Source: Draconibacterium sediminis (GTDB taxonomy: Bacteria > Bacteroidota > Bacteroidia > Bacteroidales > Prolixibacteraceae). From it: a DNA stretch of 64,000 bases. Numbering within the stretch: position 1 is the stretch's first letter; each line of letters begins with the position of its first letter. Shown here in pieces: positions 25,838 to 34,365 of this stretch. The stretch is taken from contig NZ_JRHC01000001.1 of assembly GCF_000949475.1 (NCBI RefSeq), positions 1,240,001 to 1,304,000 of the forward strand. The letters are read 5' to 3'. The notes under the pieces are model-generated. The model ran no database searches and had not been told where the DNA came from. It saw nothing but the letters and a program-made list of their open reading frames with translations. Both the position numbers and the translations under genes were made by a program.

Positions 25838-28800
25838 TTAAAACTCAATCTTATAACTAAGATTTGGGATAACAAGCCCGTCGTATTTTGTATCAATCTG
25901 GTTTGTTTTCAGGTTGTAGAAATCGTTTGAATATTCTTCGGTGCAATTGGCATTGAGCACCTGCAATGACCACACCGATGAGTATTTTGCTTTGTTTTTC
26001 CGATATGAAAGGGTGAAAGATACTACCGGCAAATCATCATGTTTTTGACTAAATGCGATGTTCCCGTTTGTTTCGCCATAAACCACATCGTGTTGTTGCA
26101 GCGAGGTATCCATATCAATTGGTTCAATGCGGTTTCCTCCCAGGTAATTTAGCCTCACGTTGGCACTCAAAATGTTGTTTTTAGCGGTTTGCCATTCTTT
26201 CCCGGCCATCAGGTTAAAAACGTAGTTTCGGTTAAAACGCGTGTTTCGTTCAATACCATCGGCTGCTGAATATTTCGAATCGAAAACCGAAGCAGTTAGC
26301 ATGTAATAATAACCGCGGCTTAAAAATTTCTCAAGCGTAAAATCAATACCCACATTTCGTCCTTTTCCTTTGCTAACCAGCACTTCGTTAAAGAAAAGTG
26401 TGTTGTTATTGTTTAAAGTTGAGATATAACTATCGGGGCTTACCGGAACATTGTTTAATTGCTGGTAGTAGGGTTCAATTCGTAGATGAAGGTTGTCGGT
26501 GAGTTTTGCCTGGTAAGAAAATACATAATGGGCAGATTTCATAAAGTCGAGATCTTTGTTGGGTGTGCTGCCGTTGGCCGAAACAAAATATACCGGCAAC
26601 TGCTCCAAACGGCTGTGAATTCCGTAGGCCAATCCCAGGCTGTGTTTGTTGTTGATGTTATACTTTAACCCGATTCGTGGTTCAATCGAAAAATTATCGT
26701 TTAGCAATAAATATTGGGCGTTAACACCGGCATTTAAAACAAGGCTTTGAGACAGGTTAATTTTCGATTGCGTGTAGAATTGAACAAAGTCGGTGCTGCC
26801 AGTTTGCTTGGCAATTTGGGTAGGTGTTTCTCCTTCGGCAAGCGATTCTGCCACATCAATATCAAAAGAAAGATGATTGTATCGAACACCTGTTTTATTA
26901 CTGTGTGTTTCGTTAAAACGTTTGGTAAAATCGCTTTGAACCGTAATTTGGCTGGTGGTGTTTTGGGCTTTCGATTGCGGATAAGGATTAAGGTTAAAGT
27001 CCAAACGCTGCTCTTCAAACTCCAATCCGCTGCCCGAATACGATACGGCTGTTTTTAGGAATGCTTTGCCGGGCAGATTTATTTTATGCGAAAGGGCGGT
27101 TGCAAACATATAAATTGATGTTTCAGAATTGTCGCGATCAAAGTCTGATTCCCAATCAATGCTATCGGCTGCGTCCATATTTACGCCATCGATTGTGCCA
27201 ATTCCCCAAAGTGTAAAAGTTCCACTCTTTTTAGTTGGGAAGTTGGTTTTAAACGACAAATCCTGATACCGTAAAACTCCGGCATCATCGGGTAGAAGTG
27301 GTGCCACAAGTGCCATGGTTGAATTCCGGTAATTGACAATATAAGTAGCATCCGATCCTTTTTTGAACGGCCCTTGTGCCATTGCATCAACACCTAAAAT
27401 TCCGGCTTCGAAAGCATATTGCCGTTTGTTGCGGTTTCCTTCGCGTAGTTTTATATCGAAAACACCGGATGAGGCATTTCCGTATTCTGCCGGAAAAGCA
27501 CCGGTGTAAAAATCGCTGTTTGCCATCATTTGGTTACTAATGGCCGACATTAGTCCTCCGCCGGCAATGGTGAGGTTGGCAAAGTGGTTCGGATTCGGTA
27601 CCTCCACGCCGTCGATGCGCCACAATAAACCGTCGGGATTATTTCCGCGAACCGAAATGCCATTGTCGCTTATCGACGGATTTGCCACACCGGCAAACGA
27701 AGCTGCCAAACGTGCCGGATCATCCAATCCACCTGCATAACGCTGGGTTTCTTCCACTGTAAACTGTCGGCTGCTTAAAGTTGCCATGCTGTTTAGCGGT
27801 GTTGATTTGTTCACCCGAACCACAACTTCATCAAGTTCAGCATTGCTTTGTTGCATCCCGATATTCAGATTAATCTCCTGCCCCGAACTCACCAGTAACT
27901 CCTTCATCTCATAGGTGTCGTAACCAACCATTGAAATGCTTAGGATTTGGCGCCCAACCGGAACGTTTTCCAGAATGAAGTTCCCTTCTGTATCTGAAAC
28001 AGTGCCGATTAACGGTTCGCTTCCTTTAACTACAATGCTTGCAAAAGGCAACGATTCGTTTGTGATGTCATCAAACACTTTCCCATTAATGGTTTGCGTA
28101 ACATTCTGTGCCGACAAACTGCCTGTTAATCCAACAAAAAGCAATCCAAGAAACATAAAGGCAACGATCAATTTCGAAGTCTTGTTTACCCAAATTGTTC
28201 TGTTTTTTTGACTTGTTGTTTTTATTTCTTTCGAGAAGAAAAAAGATTTGTCGTTTGCTACGATATAAAGTGCAAACAGTATTAATAATCCCGTTTGAAT
28301 GACTTTACTCATCGGGTGGGTGGCGAATATTTCGTTAAAAAAACCGGCTGCGATGTGAAATATGACGGGCAAAATGATATTTCGGTTGGCTTTGTAATAA
28401 ATCCAGTTCATAATAAGTACAAAGGGGAAAAGACTTACTATAAAATTGAGCGAATAAATCCAACCTGCCTCAACCAGATTACTGTGGTAATAATCTTTAA
28501 TACCACTTAGTGGTACATGCCATATTCCCCAGAATAAAGCGAATAATAATGATGTTGCGAACAGATTGAAACGAACCCGCAAAGAATCAGTCCCATACGA
28601 ATGCCAGGCCAGTTCTTCCAACAATGGAGCAATGATCAGCATCACCCAAACAGGGAAAATGCCCGATGTAAACGAAAAAGATTTTGCGAATTGAAACTGG
28701 TCGATACTGTATCCAAACATTAGCGATACAGCTTGAGCAAGCAAAATGCTAAAAGGCATTAATAATAATGTAAGTACGATATAGGTTGAGCGGATTTCTT

Positions 28801-29041
28801 TAAAATTAAAAATCCTTCGGCTTAAATCGTCGGCCAGGTTTTTATTTTGACTGGCCATAAAGAGTGTAATCAAAACCGGAGCCAGTAAGCCTAAAAATGC
28901 AATAATGCTGGCCAATGATTGTGGTGCTGAACCATTGTTTTCGATGTGACTTATATGGCCCGCCAGAATCCATAATATCCATGGAATTAGTGTTGCCAGA
29001 CCATAAAATAAAGCTGTTTTGTTGTAAATCCTGGTGTTCAT
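25838..29041 (-). CDS. Fusion of CPBP intramembrane protease and TonB-dependent receptor
   Basis: 1067 residues in one uninterrupted frame. Residues 1-265 are a multi-pass CPBP protease domain: EELAWH at 142-147 (the usual Arg of EExxxR is His147), FWGIWHVP with His175, and FHIAAGFFN with His229. A charged linker (270-288) leads to one more hydrophobic helix, SKLIVAFMFLGLLFVGLTGSLSA, ending at residue 311 in an ideal signal-peptidase site. Next come a CarboxypepD_reg-like domain (TINGKVFDDITNESLPFASIVV), a plug (GISVRGNNPDGLLWRIDGVEVPNPNHF) and a full barrel ending IPNLSYKIEF. No ATG or GTG lies between the halves. The receptor half is a paralogue of the one at 15759-18128. Cleavage after Ala311 would free the receptor for the outer membrane. 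Such a fusion is unusual. Confidence 0.9.
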   Translation of the reverse strand: MNTRIYNKTALFYGLATLIPWILWILAGHISHIENNGSAPQSLASIIAFLGLLAPVLITLFMASQNKNLADDLSRRIFNFKEIRSTYIVLTLLLMPFSILLAQAVSLMFGYSIDQFQFAKSFSFTSGIFPVWVMLIIAPLLEELAWHSYGTDSLRVRFNLFATSLLFALFWGIWHVPLSGIKDYYHSNLVEAGWIYSLNFIVSLFPFVLIMNWIYYKANRNIILPVIFHIAAGFFNEIFATHPMSKVIQTGLLILFALYIVANDKSFFFSKEIKTTSQKNRTIWVNKTSKLIVAFMFLGLLFVGLTGSLSAQNVTQTINGKVFDDITNESLPFASIVVKGSEPLIGTVSDTEGNFILENVPVGRQILSISMVGYDTYEMKELLVSSGQEINLNIGMQQSNAELDEVVVRVNKSTPLNSMATLSSRQFTVEETQRYAGGLDDPARLAASFAGVANPSISDNGISVRGNNPDGLLWRIDGVEVPNPNHFANLTIAGGGLMSAISNQMMANSDFYTGAFPAEYGNASSGVFDIKLREGNRNKRQYAFEAGILGVDAMAQGPFKKGSDATYIVNYRNSTMALVAPLLPDDAGVLRYQDLSFKTNFPTKKSGTFTLWGIGTIDGVNMDAADSIDWESDFDRDNSETSIYMFATALSHKINLPGKAFLKTAVSYSGSGLEFEEQRLDFNLNPYPQSKAQNTTSQITVQSDFTKRFNETHSNKTGVRYNHLSFDIDVAESLAEGETPTQIAKQTGSTDFVQFYTQSKINLSQSLVLNAGVNAQYLLLNDNFSIEPRIGLKYNINNKHSLGLAYGIHSRLEQLPVYFVSANGSTPNKDLDFMKSAHYVFSYQAKLTDNLHLRIEPYYQQLNNVPVSPDSYISTLNNNNTLFFNEVLVSKGKGRNVGIDFTLEKFLSRGYYYMLTASVFDSKYSAADGIERNTRFNRNYVFNLMAGKEWQTAKNNILSANVRLNYLGGNRIEPIDMDTSLQQHDVVYGETNGNIAFSQKHDDLPVVSFTLSYRKNKAKYSSVWSLQVLNANCTEEYSNDFYNLKTNQIDTKYDGLVIPNLSYKIEF

Positions 29042-29129
29042 AATTTCGCGTTTTAAAATTGTTTCTGAGGCAAAGATTTATCAAAAACAAAGGCGCATCG
29101 CCCAAACGTGAAAGACTGAACTTTTTTGA

Positions 29130-29153
29130 GGTACAAACATACAGGAGTGTACC
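29130..29153. promoter_or_regulatory. Possible operator palindrome upstream of the CPBP-TonB receptor fusion
   Basis: GGTACA and TGTACC are inverted arms separated by 12 bases, about 90 bases upstream of the fusion start and downstream of an AraC gene. The arms are short, so this is only a candidate site. Confidence 0.3.
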
Positions 29154-29224
29154 CTAAATTGATTGTGAATGAGTGTTTTGGCTGATTTCTGCTAAAATGT
29201 AATTTTTAGACTGAAAAATGTGAT

Positions 29225-30346
29225 TCAGAACTTTAATTCTGAAATGTATTGCGAAGGAGTGACTGATTTGTGTTTCCTGAAAACATTGTTAAACGACGAT
29301 TTTGAATTAAACCCCGAATCGAGCGCATGTGCCAGCAGGCTAAAATTTTTATTGGATTGAACCCGCTGAATAAATTCTTCAACACGATACTTATTTACAA
29401 AATCGTGAAAGTTTACCTGCTCGTATTGGTTAATGATTTGCGACAGATGATTCGAAGACAATGATAAAGTGTTCGCCAGTTCGCTTAAAGTTAGTTTGGG
29501 ATTTAAATAGGGTTTTTCTTTTTGCATTAATTCCAGCAATTCACCGTGTTTCTGGATAGCTAATTCCTGTTTTAATCCCGATCTTTTGTATTCGCTTTCA
29601 GTCCTCAGCAAATCAATTTCATTTTTCACAGTGTTGGTAAAAAGATCCTGTTGCCGTATTCCCGAATATCCGATAAATACCACAAATGCCACAATAATTG
29701 AATAAAATAAAATGTCGGCGTTAAACGGAAACTGAAGGCGCAGCATTTCGCGCATGATGGTAACTGCAGCAGCGGTTATAAACACAGAGCCAATTCCAAG
29801 AATCGCAAAACGCAGCCAATTCATATCGATGCGGTTACTGTACGAGTAATTATCCTCAACAATTTTATGTCTTTTCAGTAACATTCTGTAGGCTAAAATT
29901 GCATAGGCGATTCCTGATATAATGAAGGATAGGAGAAGAATTGTTGAAAAAAGGCCGTAATCGTCAATCAGGCCTTTGTCAACCTGAACTTTTTCGTCGG
30001 CGGTGTATGTAAAATAGAAGGGCATCATTAGCAGGTAAGAAACCAGTGCCGGGGCAAAATGGATATAATCTCTTTTTTGTATGTGTTTTTTACTCTTTAA
30101 CGAATACCGAACATAGAGGTACAAAAAAGGGCCGTATAAAAGCGGGAAAGGCGCGGTAATTCCAATCAGGTGAGGATATAGATCCCAGTATCCCTTATAA
30201 TTTAGAAAATACCCGGTAAGATGAATTCCGATAACGACCAGCCACAACGATAGTATGTTGTCGGTAAGCACTTTGTCTTTTTTCGAAAATAGGAGAATAC
30301 CCAAAAAGAATGAGAGTACAATTCCGATATTTAAAACAACAGTCAT
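29225..30346 (-). CDS. Membrane-anchored AraC-family transcriptional regulator
   Basis: 373 residues. Residues 1-235 hold about seven membrane helices (VVLNIGIVLSFFLGILLF, LLLSFIISGIAYAILAYRM, and others). The C-terminal AraC domain has KLTLSELANTLSLSSNHLSQIINQYEQVNFHDFVNKYRVEEFIQRV and LDSGFNSKSSFNNVFRKHKSVTPSQYI. It has the same architecture as the two AraC genes at 20.5-22.8 kb and is a third copy in 10 kb. It lies directly upstream of the CPBP-TonB receptor fusion on the same strand (183-base gap), and it is divergent from the DUF1080 gene. A role in controlling the fusion is plausible. Confidence 0.92.
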   Translation of the reverse strand: MTVVLNIGIVLSFFLGILLFSKKDKVLTDNILSLWLVVIGIHLTGYFLNYKGYWDLYPHLIGITAPFPLLYGPFLYLYVRYSLKSKKHIQKRDYIHFAPALVSYLLMMPFYFTYTADEKVQVDKGLIDDYGLFSTILLLSFIISGIAYAILAYRMLLKRHKIVEDNYSYSNRIDMNWLRFAILGIGSVFITAAAVTIMREMLRLQFPFNADILFYSIIVAFVVFIGYSGIRQQDLFTNTVKNEIDLLRTESEYKRSGLKQELAIQKHGELLELMQKEKPYLNPKLTLSELANTLSLSSNHLSQIINQYEQVNFHDFVNKYRVEEFIQRVQSNKNFSLLAHALDSGFNSKSSFNNVFRKHKSVTPSQYISELKF

Positions 30347-30631
30347 ATCTTATCTAAATTAGTCATGCAGGTATTTCCTTCCAATTTAGTTTTTAATTGG
30401 CACGAATAAAAAAATTGTATGAAATATAGGTAGAAAACAGTCATTTATATCTATTTGTTGAATTGAAAATGTATACAGCCTGTTGGGAAACTGATAACCT
30501 GTTTCTGCAAATCGGGGAACAACTTCTTGCTGTTGCCTATGAGTATCTGCATAAATAGTTGAATAAGAGTGTTCCCGCTATTTTGGAGAGATAATTTTCC
30601 TATTTGTTTTTTAACGAACACTGTTTTTAAG

Positions 30632-30639
30632 TAGTTTTG
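30632..30639 (+). promoter_or_regulatory. Candidate -7 promoter element for the DUF1080 gene
   Basis: TAGTTTTG matches TAnnTTTG, 50 bases before the start codon. The nearest TTTG upstream (30603-30606) is 25 bases away, longer than ideal. The divergent 342-base gap (30347-30688) otherwise shows nothing definite. Confidence 0.4.
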
Positions 30640-30688
30640 TGTTTATTAGAAACAAGATGATCAAGTTTAATCATCAAAATAAATAACA

Positions 30689-31675
30689 ATGAACAAACTA
30701 AAACCTATTATTTTATTAATTGCAATTGCATTTACGGCTATTGTGCCGGCACAGGCACAACGTGTTGAAAGCGACTCGCCATTAATTGGCAAGTGGGATC
30801 TTACGATAAATATGACTGAAAAGCAGATCGAGAATCTAGGTCTTTTCCGCCATGGATTAATGACTTCCAACGGTTTCCCAGGGTGGCTTATGGTTAAATT
30901 ATCAGGTTTCTCTACGCTAACCGGATACTATGTTGGTTATGAGGGAAGTGCCCGACCAATTTCGGAAGTGGTTTACGATGAAGCTACGGATAAATATCAT
31001 TTTACCATTCCACCGCAATGGATGGATATTGATGATCTGTATTTTGAGTTTTCGCTGAAAGATGATAAGCTGACAGGTTATCAAATGCTTGATGGTAATA
31101 AACTGGAATGGACAGGTGTTCGTGCTCCTTCGCTGGAAAGAACAGAACCACCGATTTGGGGAAATCCTATTGAGATGATTACCAATAACATGGAAAAATG
31201 GGTTATTCCACAGAACAGCAAGTTCCAGATGATTGACGGTGTAATGGTAAATACCGAATCAGGTGGTAACCTGGTTAGTATTCAGAAGTTTGAGGATTTT
31301 AAACTTCATGTTGAATTCCGTTACCCGGCAGGAAGTAACAGCGGAATTTATCTCCGTGGCCGTCACGAACTACAGATCGAAGATTCAAAAGGAAGAACTG
31401 ACGATGTTAGTATTGGTGGTATTTACGGTTTTATTGCACCTGCGGTTTATGCCGCTAATGCTCCGGGCGAATGGCAAACTTATGACGTGACACTTGTTGG
31501 CCGCCATGTTACCGTTTTGCTTAATGGAATAGAAGTTATTTCTAACCGCCCTATTCCTGGAATTACAGGTGGTTCGTTGGATAGCAACGAAGGAGAACCT
31601 GGTCCATTTCAGATTCAGGGTGACCACGGACCGGTGGAATTCCGCAAATTTACTGTTACTCCGGCGGTTAACTAG
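30689..31675 (+). CDS. Secreted DUF1080 (3-keto-disaccharide hydrolase-like) protein
   Basis: 328 residues. Signal peptide ...IAFTAIVPAQAQ (1-24). Residues 25-150 form an extra beta-rich domain (SPLIGKWDLTINMTEK, SGFSTLTGYYVGYEGSARPISEVVYDE). Residues about 160-325 are the DUF1080 concanavalin-like fold: MIDGVMVNTESGGNLVSIQKFEDFKLHVEFRYPAGSNSGIYLRGRHELQIEDS, then WQTYDVTLVGRHVTVLLNG and PGPFQIQGDHGPVEFRKFTV. Family members act on 3-keto-glucosides or bind sugars. Monocistronic, with a promoter-like element upstream and a strong terminator downstream. The N-terminal domain is probably for binding; this is inference. Confidence 0.9.
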   Translation: MNKLKPIILLIAIAFTAIVPAQAQRVESDSPLIGKWDLTINMTEKQIENLGLFRHGLMTSNGFPGWLMVKLSGFSTLTGYYVGYEGSARPISEVVYDEATDKYHFTIPPQWMDIDDLYFEFSLKDDKLTGYQMLDGNKLEWTGVRAPSLERTEPPIWGNPIEMITNNMEKWVIPQNSKFQMIDGVMVNTESGGNLVSIQKFEDFKLHVEFRYPAGSNSGIYLRGRHELQIEDSKGRTDDVSIGGIYGFIAPAVYAANAPGEWQTYDVTLVGRHVTVLLNGIEVISNRPIPGITGGSLDSNEGEPGPFQIQGDHGPVEFRKFTVTPAVN

Positions 31676-31714
31676 AAAGTTGCAGCTTTCTGCAAATCAT
31701 CGCATAAAATATTT

Positions 31715-31744
31715 AAGAGGCCTTACTATAAGGCCTCTTTTTTT
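31715..31744 (+). terminator. Terminator of the DUF1080 gene
   Basis: An 11-bp perfect stem (AAGAGGCCTTA / TAAGGCCTCTT) with a CTA loop, followed by T residues, 40 bases past the stop codon. Confidence 0.9.
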
Positions 31745-31950
31745 ATAACATTAATTTGAGAATTGTCATCGAGGAAACCTAAACAAACGGATCTGGATTG
31801 GATTTCCTTTCGCATTTCAAGCCAACTTTAAATTACAGGCAATAATTTGTGCTTTCGAAAACTATTCTAAACACAATGTGTTAATTTCAAATGTTATTAC
31901 GAAGAGGGATGTTTCGCCGCATTGGAATATTTCCCGAAAAGCAATTTGTT

Positions 31951-32955
31951 ATGATGGAAAAAAGCAACTATAATTTTAAACCGCTACCTGGTTATGAGCA
32001 ATTTGAAGCCACAACCCAGATTATCATTGCTGAAATTCTTCGTCGTAAGCTGAATTTTGAGATTATCGATGCCGATAATAACCTCATCTCGGTTCAGTAC
32101 AACCATAAAGAATACATTATTCACGAAGGAACCATTTCGGATGCCAACAGCCTGATTGCCTTCTGGATATCAAACGATAAATGGATGACCCGGCAATTCC
32201 TTCAGCGAAAAGGTATTCACCAGGCAAAAGGTATTTTGCTAAAGCCCGGTTATCAGGCCGATGTGCTGGATGCGATTCCTTTGCCCGCTGTGGTAAAACC
32301 GGCTAATACCGATCATGGAATTGCAGTAAGTACAAACATTCAATCGCGCGACGAGCAAATTGCCGCTATCAACAATGCATTTAAATTTTCGGATAAAGTG
32401 ATTGTTGAAGAATTTTGTCCGGGGCAGGAATACCGCTTTCTGGTAATCGATTATGTGGTTCGGGCCATTGCCTGGCGTGAACCGGCCAATGTATTGGGCG
32501 ATGGAAAATCATCAATTCAGCAATTGGTTGATATGAAGAATAAAGGCCGCGGAACGGATTATACGCATCCTTTGTTAAAAATAAATATTGATGAGGAAGT
32601 GATCCGACATTTGAAGGCGCTTTCGATGACCCCGGAAACGATTTTGAAAGAGGGAGAGAAGGTGTACCTGCGTAAAAATTCAAACCTGAGTACCGGAGGA
32701 GACAGCATTGATGTAACCGATGAAATTCCGGATTTTTATACAAATGTTGCCGTTGAGGCTGCAAAATCGGCAGGCCTGAAAATTGCCGGGATCGATATTA
32801 TAATCAAAGACATGGAACAGACTGCTTCGCACGATAATTACATTGTGGTGGAACTGAATGCGCCGGCCATGTTGTCGATGCACGACTATCCGTACATCGG
32901 GAAAAACCGTCATGTGGAAAAATATGTTCTCGACAGCATTTTGAATTCAAAGTGA
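31951..32955 (+). CDS. ATP-grasp glutathione synthetase, GshF C-terminal type
   Basis: I prefer ATG 31951 (MMEKSNYNFKPLPGYEQFE), about 334 residues; the frame is open to an ATG at 31891. The sequence matches the C-terminal ATP-grasp half of bifunctional GshF: TTQIIIAEILRR, VVKPANTDHGIAV (nucleotide-binding Lys), VIVEEFCPGQEYRFLVI, WREPANVLGDGKSSIQQLV, YLRKNSNLSTGGDSIDVTDEI, and the metal-binding end VVELNAPAMLSMHDYPYIGK. It should ligate glycine to gamma-glutamylcysteine. The adjacent gene (24 bases on) is a gamma-glutamylcysteine ligase, which supports this over cyanophycin synthetase or D-Ala ligase roles. It is the first gene of an apparent four-gene operon. Confidence 0.85.
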   Translation: MMEKSNYNFKPLPGYEQFEATTQIIIAEILRRKLNFEIIDADNNLISVQYNHKEYIIHEGTISDANSLIAFWISNDKWMTRQFLQRKGIHQAKGILLKPGYQADVLDAIPLPAVVKPANTDHGIAVSTNIQSRDEQIAAINNAFKFSDKVIVEEFCPGQEYRFLVIDYVVRAIAWREPANVLGDGKSSIQQLVDMKNKGRGTDYTHPLLKINIDEEVIRHLKALSMTPETILKEGEKVYLRKNSNLSTGGDSIDVTDEIPDFYTNVAVEAAKSAGLKIAGIDIIIKDMEQTASHDNYIVVELNAPAMLSMHDYPYIGKNRHVEKYVLDSILNSK

Positions 32956-32979
32956 TCGCTGACAGCAAAAAACAATTAA

Positions 32980-34347
32980 ATGACAGAAACAGAAAAAAGA
33001 ATAGAAATAAACCATAAATCGCAACTGATCGATTATTTCGAGCGGGGGAGCAAACCTCCCGAGAGATGGGGAATTGGTACTGAAAACGAAAAGTTTCTAT
33101 TTCGCAAAGAAGATTTTGGCCGCCTTCGTTTTGAGCAGGATGGCGGAATTTTGAAGATCCTGAACAAGATGCAACAAGATGGCTGGGCGCCAATTCTTGA
33201 AAACAATATTGCCATTGGTCTTCGGAAGAATGGTGCATCAATTACGCTGGAGCCCGGTGGGCAATTCGAGCTTTCGGGCGATAATTTTAGCACGATTCAC
33301 GAAACGTATCGCGAAACCAAAAAGCATTTTAAGGAACTCAACACGATAAGTCAGCACTACAATTTTTTTAGTCTGCCAATGGGCGTTGATCCCTTGTCGG
33401 ACGTTGCCGATGTGCCGTGGGTACCTAAAGAACGCTATCGTTGGATGCGCAATTACATGCCCACAAAAGGCGATCTTGGGCTGCACATGATGACAAACAC
33501 CGCATCAACACAGGTAAACCTCGATTTTTGTAGCGAAAAGGATATGGTGAAAAAGATGCGCGTATCGCAGGCATTACAAGCGGTTGTTACCGCGATTTTT
33601 GCGAACTCGCCATTTTCTGCAGGAAAACCCAATGGCTATTTATCGTATCGTTCGCATATCTGGAATTATACCGATCCGGATCGATGTGGTTTTTTACCTT
33701 TTATTTTTGATGAGGGATTTGGTTTTGAGCGTTGGGTTGACTACTTGCTGGATGTGCCGATGTATTATATTTTGCGCGATGGGGAGTATATTTCGACAAA
33801 CGGACTTACCTTTCGTGGATTTTTTGAAGGCAAACATTCGCTAAAGCCAACGCAGGAAGACTGGGAAACGCATGTATCAACGATTTTCCCGGATGTACGG
33901 CTCAAACAGTTTATTGAGATGAGAGGCGCTGATGCAAGTTGTGTGTCGCACATTGCAGCTGTTTCGGCCTTGTGGGTTGGTTTGTTGTACGATGGTGATA
34001 GTCTGGCAGAAGCCGATGAACTTATTTCTAAATGGGACGTTGACACCATGCAGGAGCTTCGTGCCCAGGTTCCCGTAAAAGCGTTGAATGCAGAAAGTGG
34101 CAATCTGCACGCCGGGACTATTGCAAAACAAATTTGCCGAATTGCCTCAGATGGACTTAAGCGGCGAGCAAAGGTGCGCTGTTCGGAAGATGAAAGCCGG
34201 TTTTTAGCTCCGGTTCAAGAAATTACCGAAAGCGGAATTACCGTGGCAGAAAGGCTGTTGAAGCGCTATCACGAGGGTAACGAGACCTTGCCGGAACTGG
34301 TATACAACTGGCAAAACGAGCAGATGCAAAAATATATTGATGCTTAA
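32980..34347 (+). CDS. gshA: Glutamate-cysteine ligase, plant/alphaproteobacterial type
   Basis: 455 residues, full length for the plant-type GCS2-like family. Diagnostic segments are GIGTENEKF near residue 30, ITLEPGGQFELSGD near 90, TNTASTQVNLDF, YRSHIWNYTDPDRCGFLPF, and TIFPDVRLKQFIEMRGADAS near 300. It ligates glutamate to cysteine through the gamma-carboxyl, the first step of glutathione synthesis, in the cytosol. It sits 24 bases after the ATP-grasp gene and 18 bases before an ABC exporter pair. Pairing a plant-type GshA with a GshF-type synthetase domain is unusual, since natural GshF carries a different, E. coli-like ligase. An ergothioneine-type EgtA role is less likely. Confidence 0.93.
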   Translation: MTETEKRIEINHKSQLIDYFERGSKPPERWGIGTENEKFLFRKEDFGRLRFEQDGGILKILNKMQQDGWAPILENNIAIGLRKNGASITLEPGGQFELSGDNFSTIHETYRETKKHFKELNTISQHYNFFSLPMGVDPLSDVADVPWVPKERYRWMRNYMPTKGDLGLHMMTNTASTQVNLDFCSEKDMVKKMRVSQALQAVVTAIFANSPFSAGKPNGYLSYRSHIWNYTDPDRCGFLPFIFDEGFGFERWVDYLLDVPMYYILRDGEYISTNGLTFRGFFEGKHSLKPTQEDWETHVSTIFPDVRLKQFIEMRGADASCVSHIAAVSALWVGLLYDGDSLAEADELISKWDVDTMQELRAQVPVKALNAESGNLHAGTIAKQICRIASDGLKRRAKVRCSEDESRFLAPVQEITESGITVAERLLKRYHEGNETLPELVYNWQNEQMQKYIDA

Positions 34348-34365
34348 AAGGCAAAAACTGGGAGC

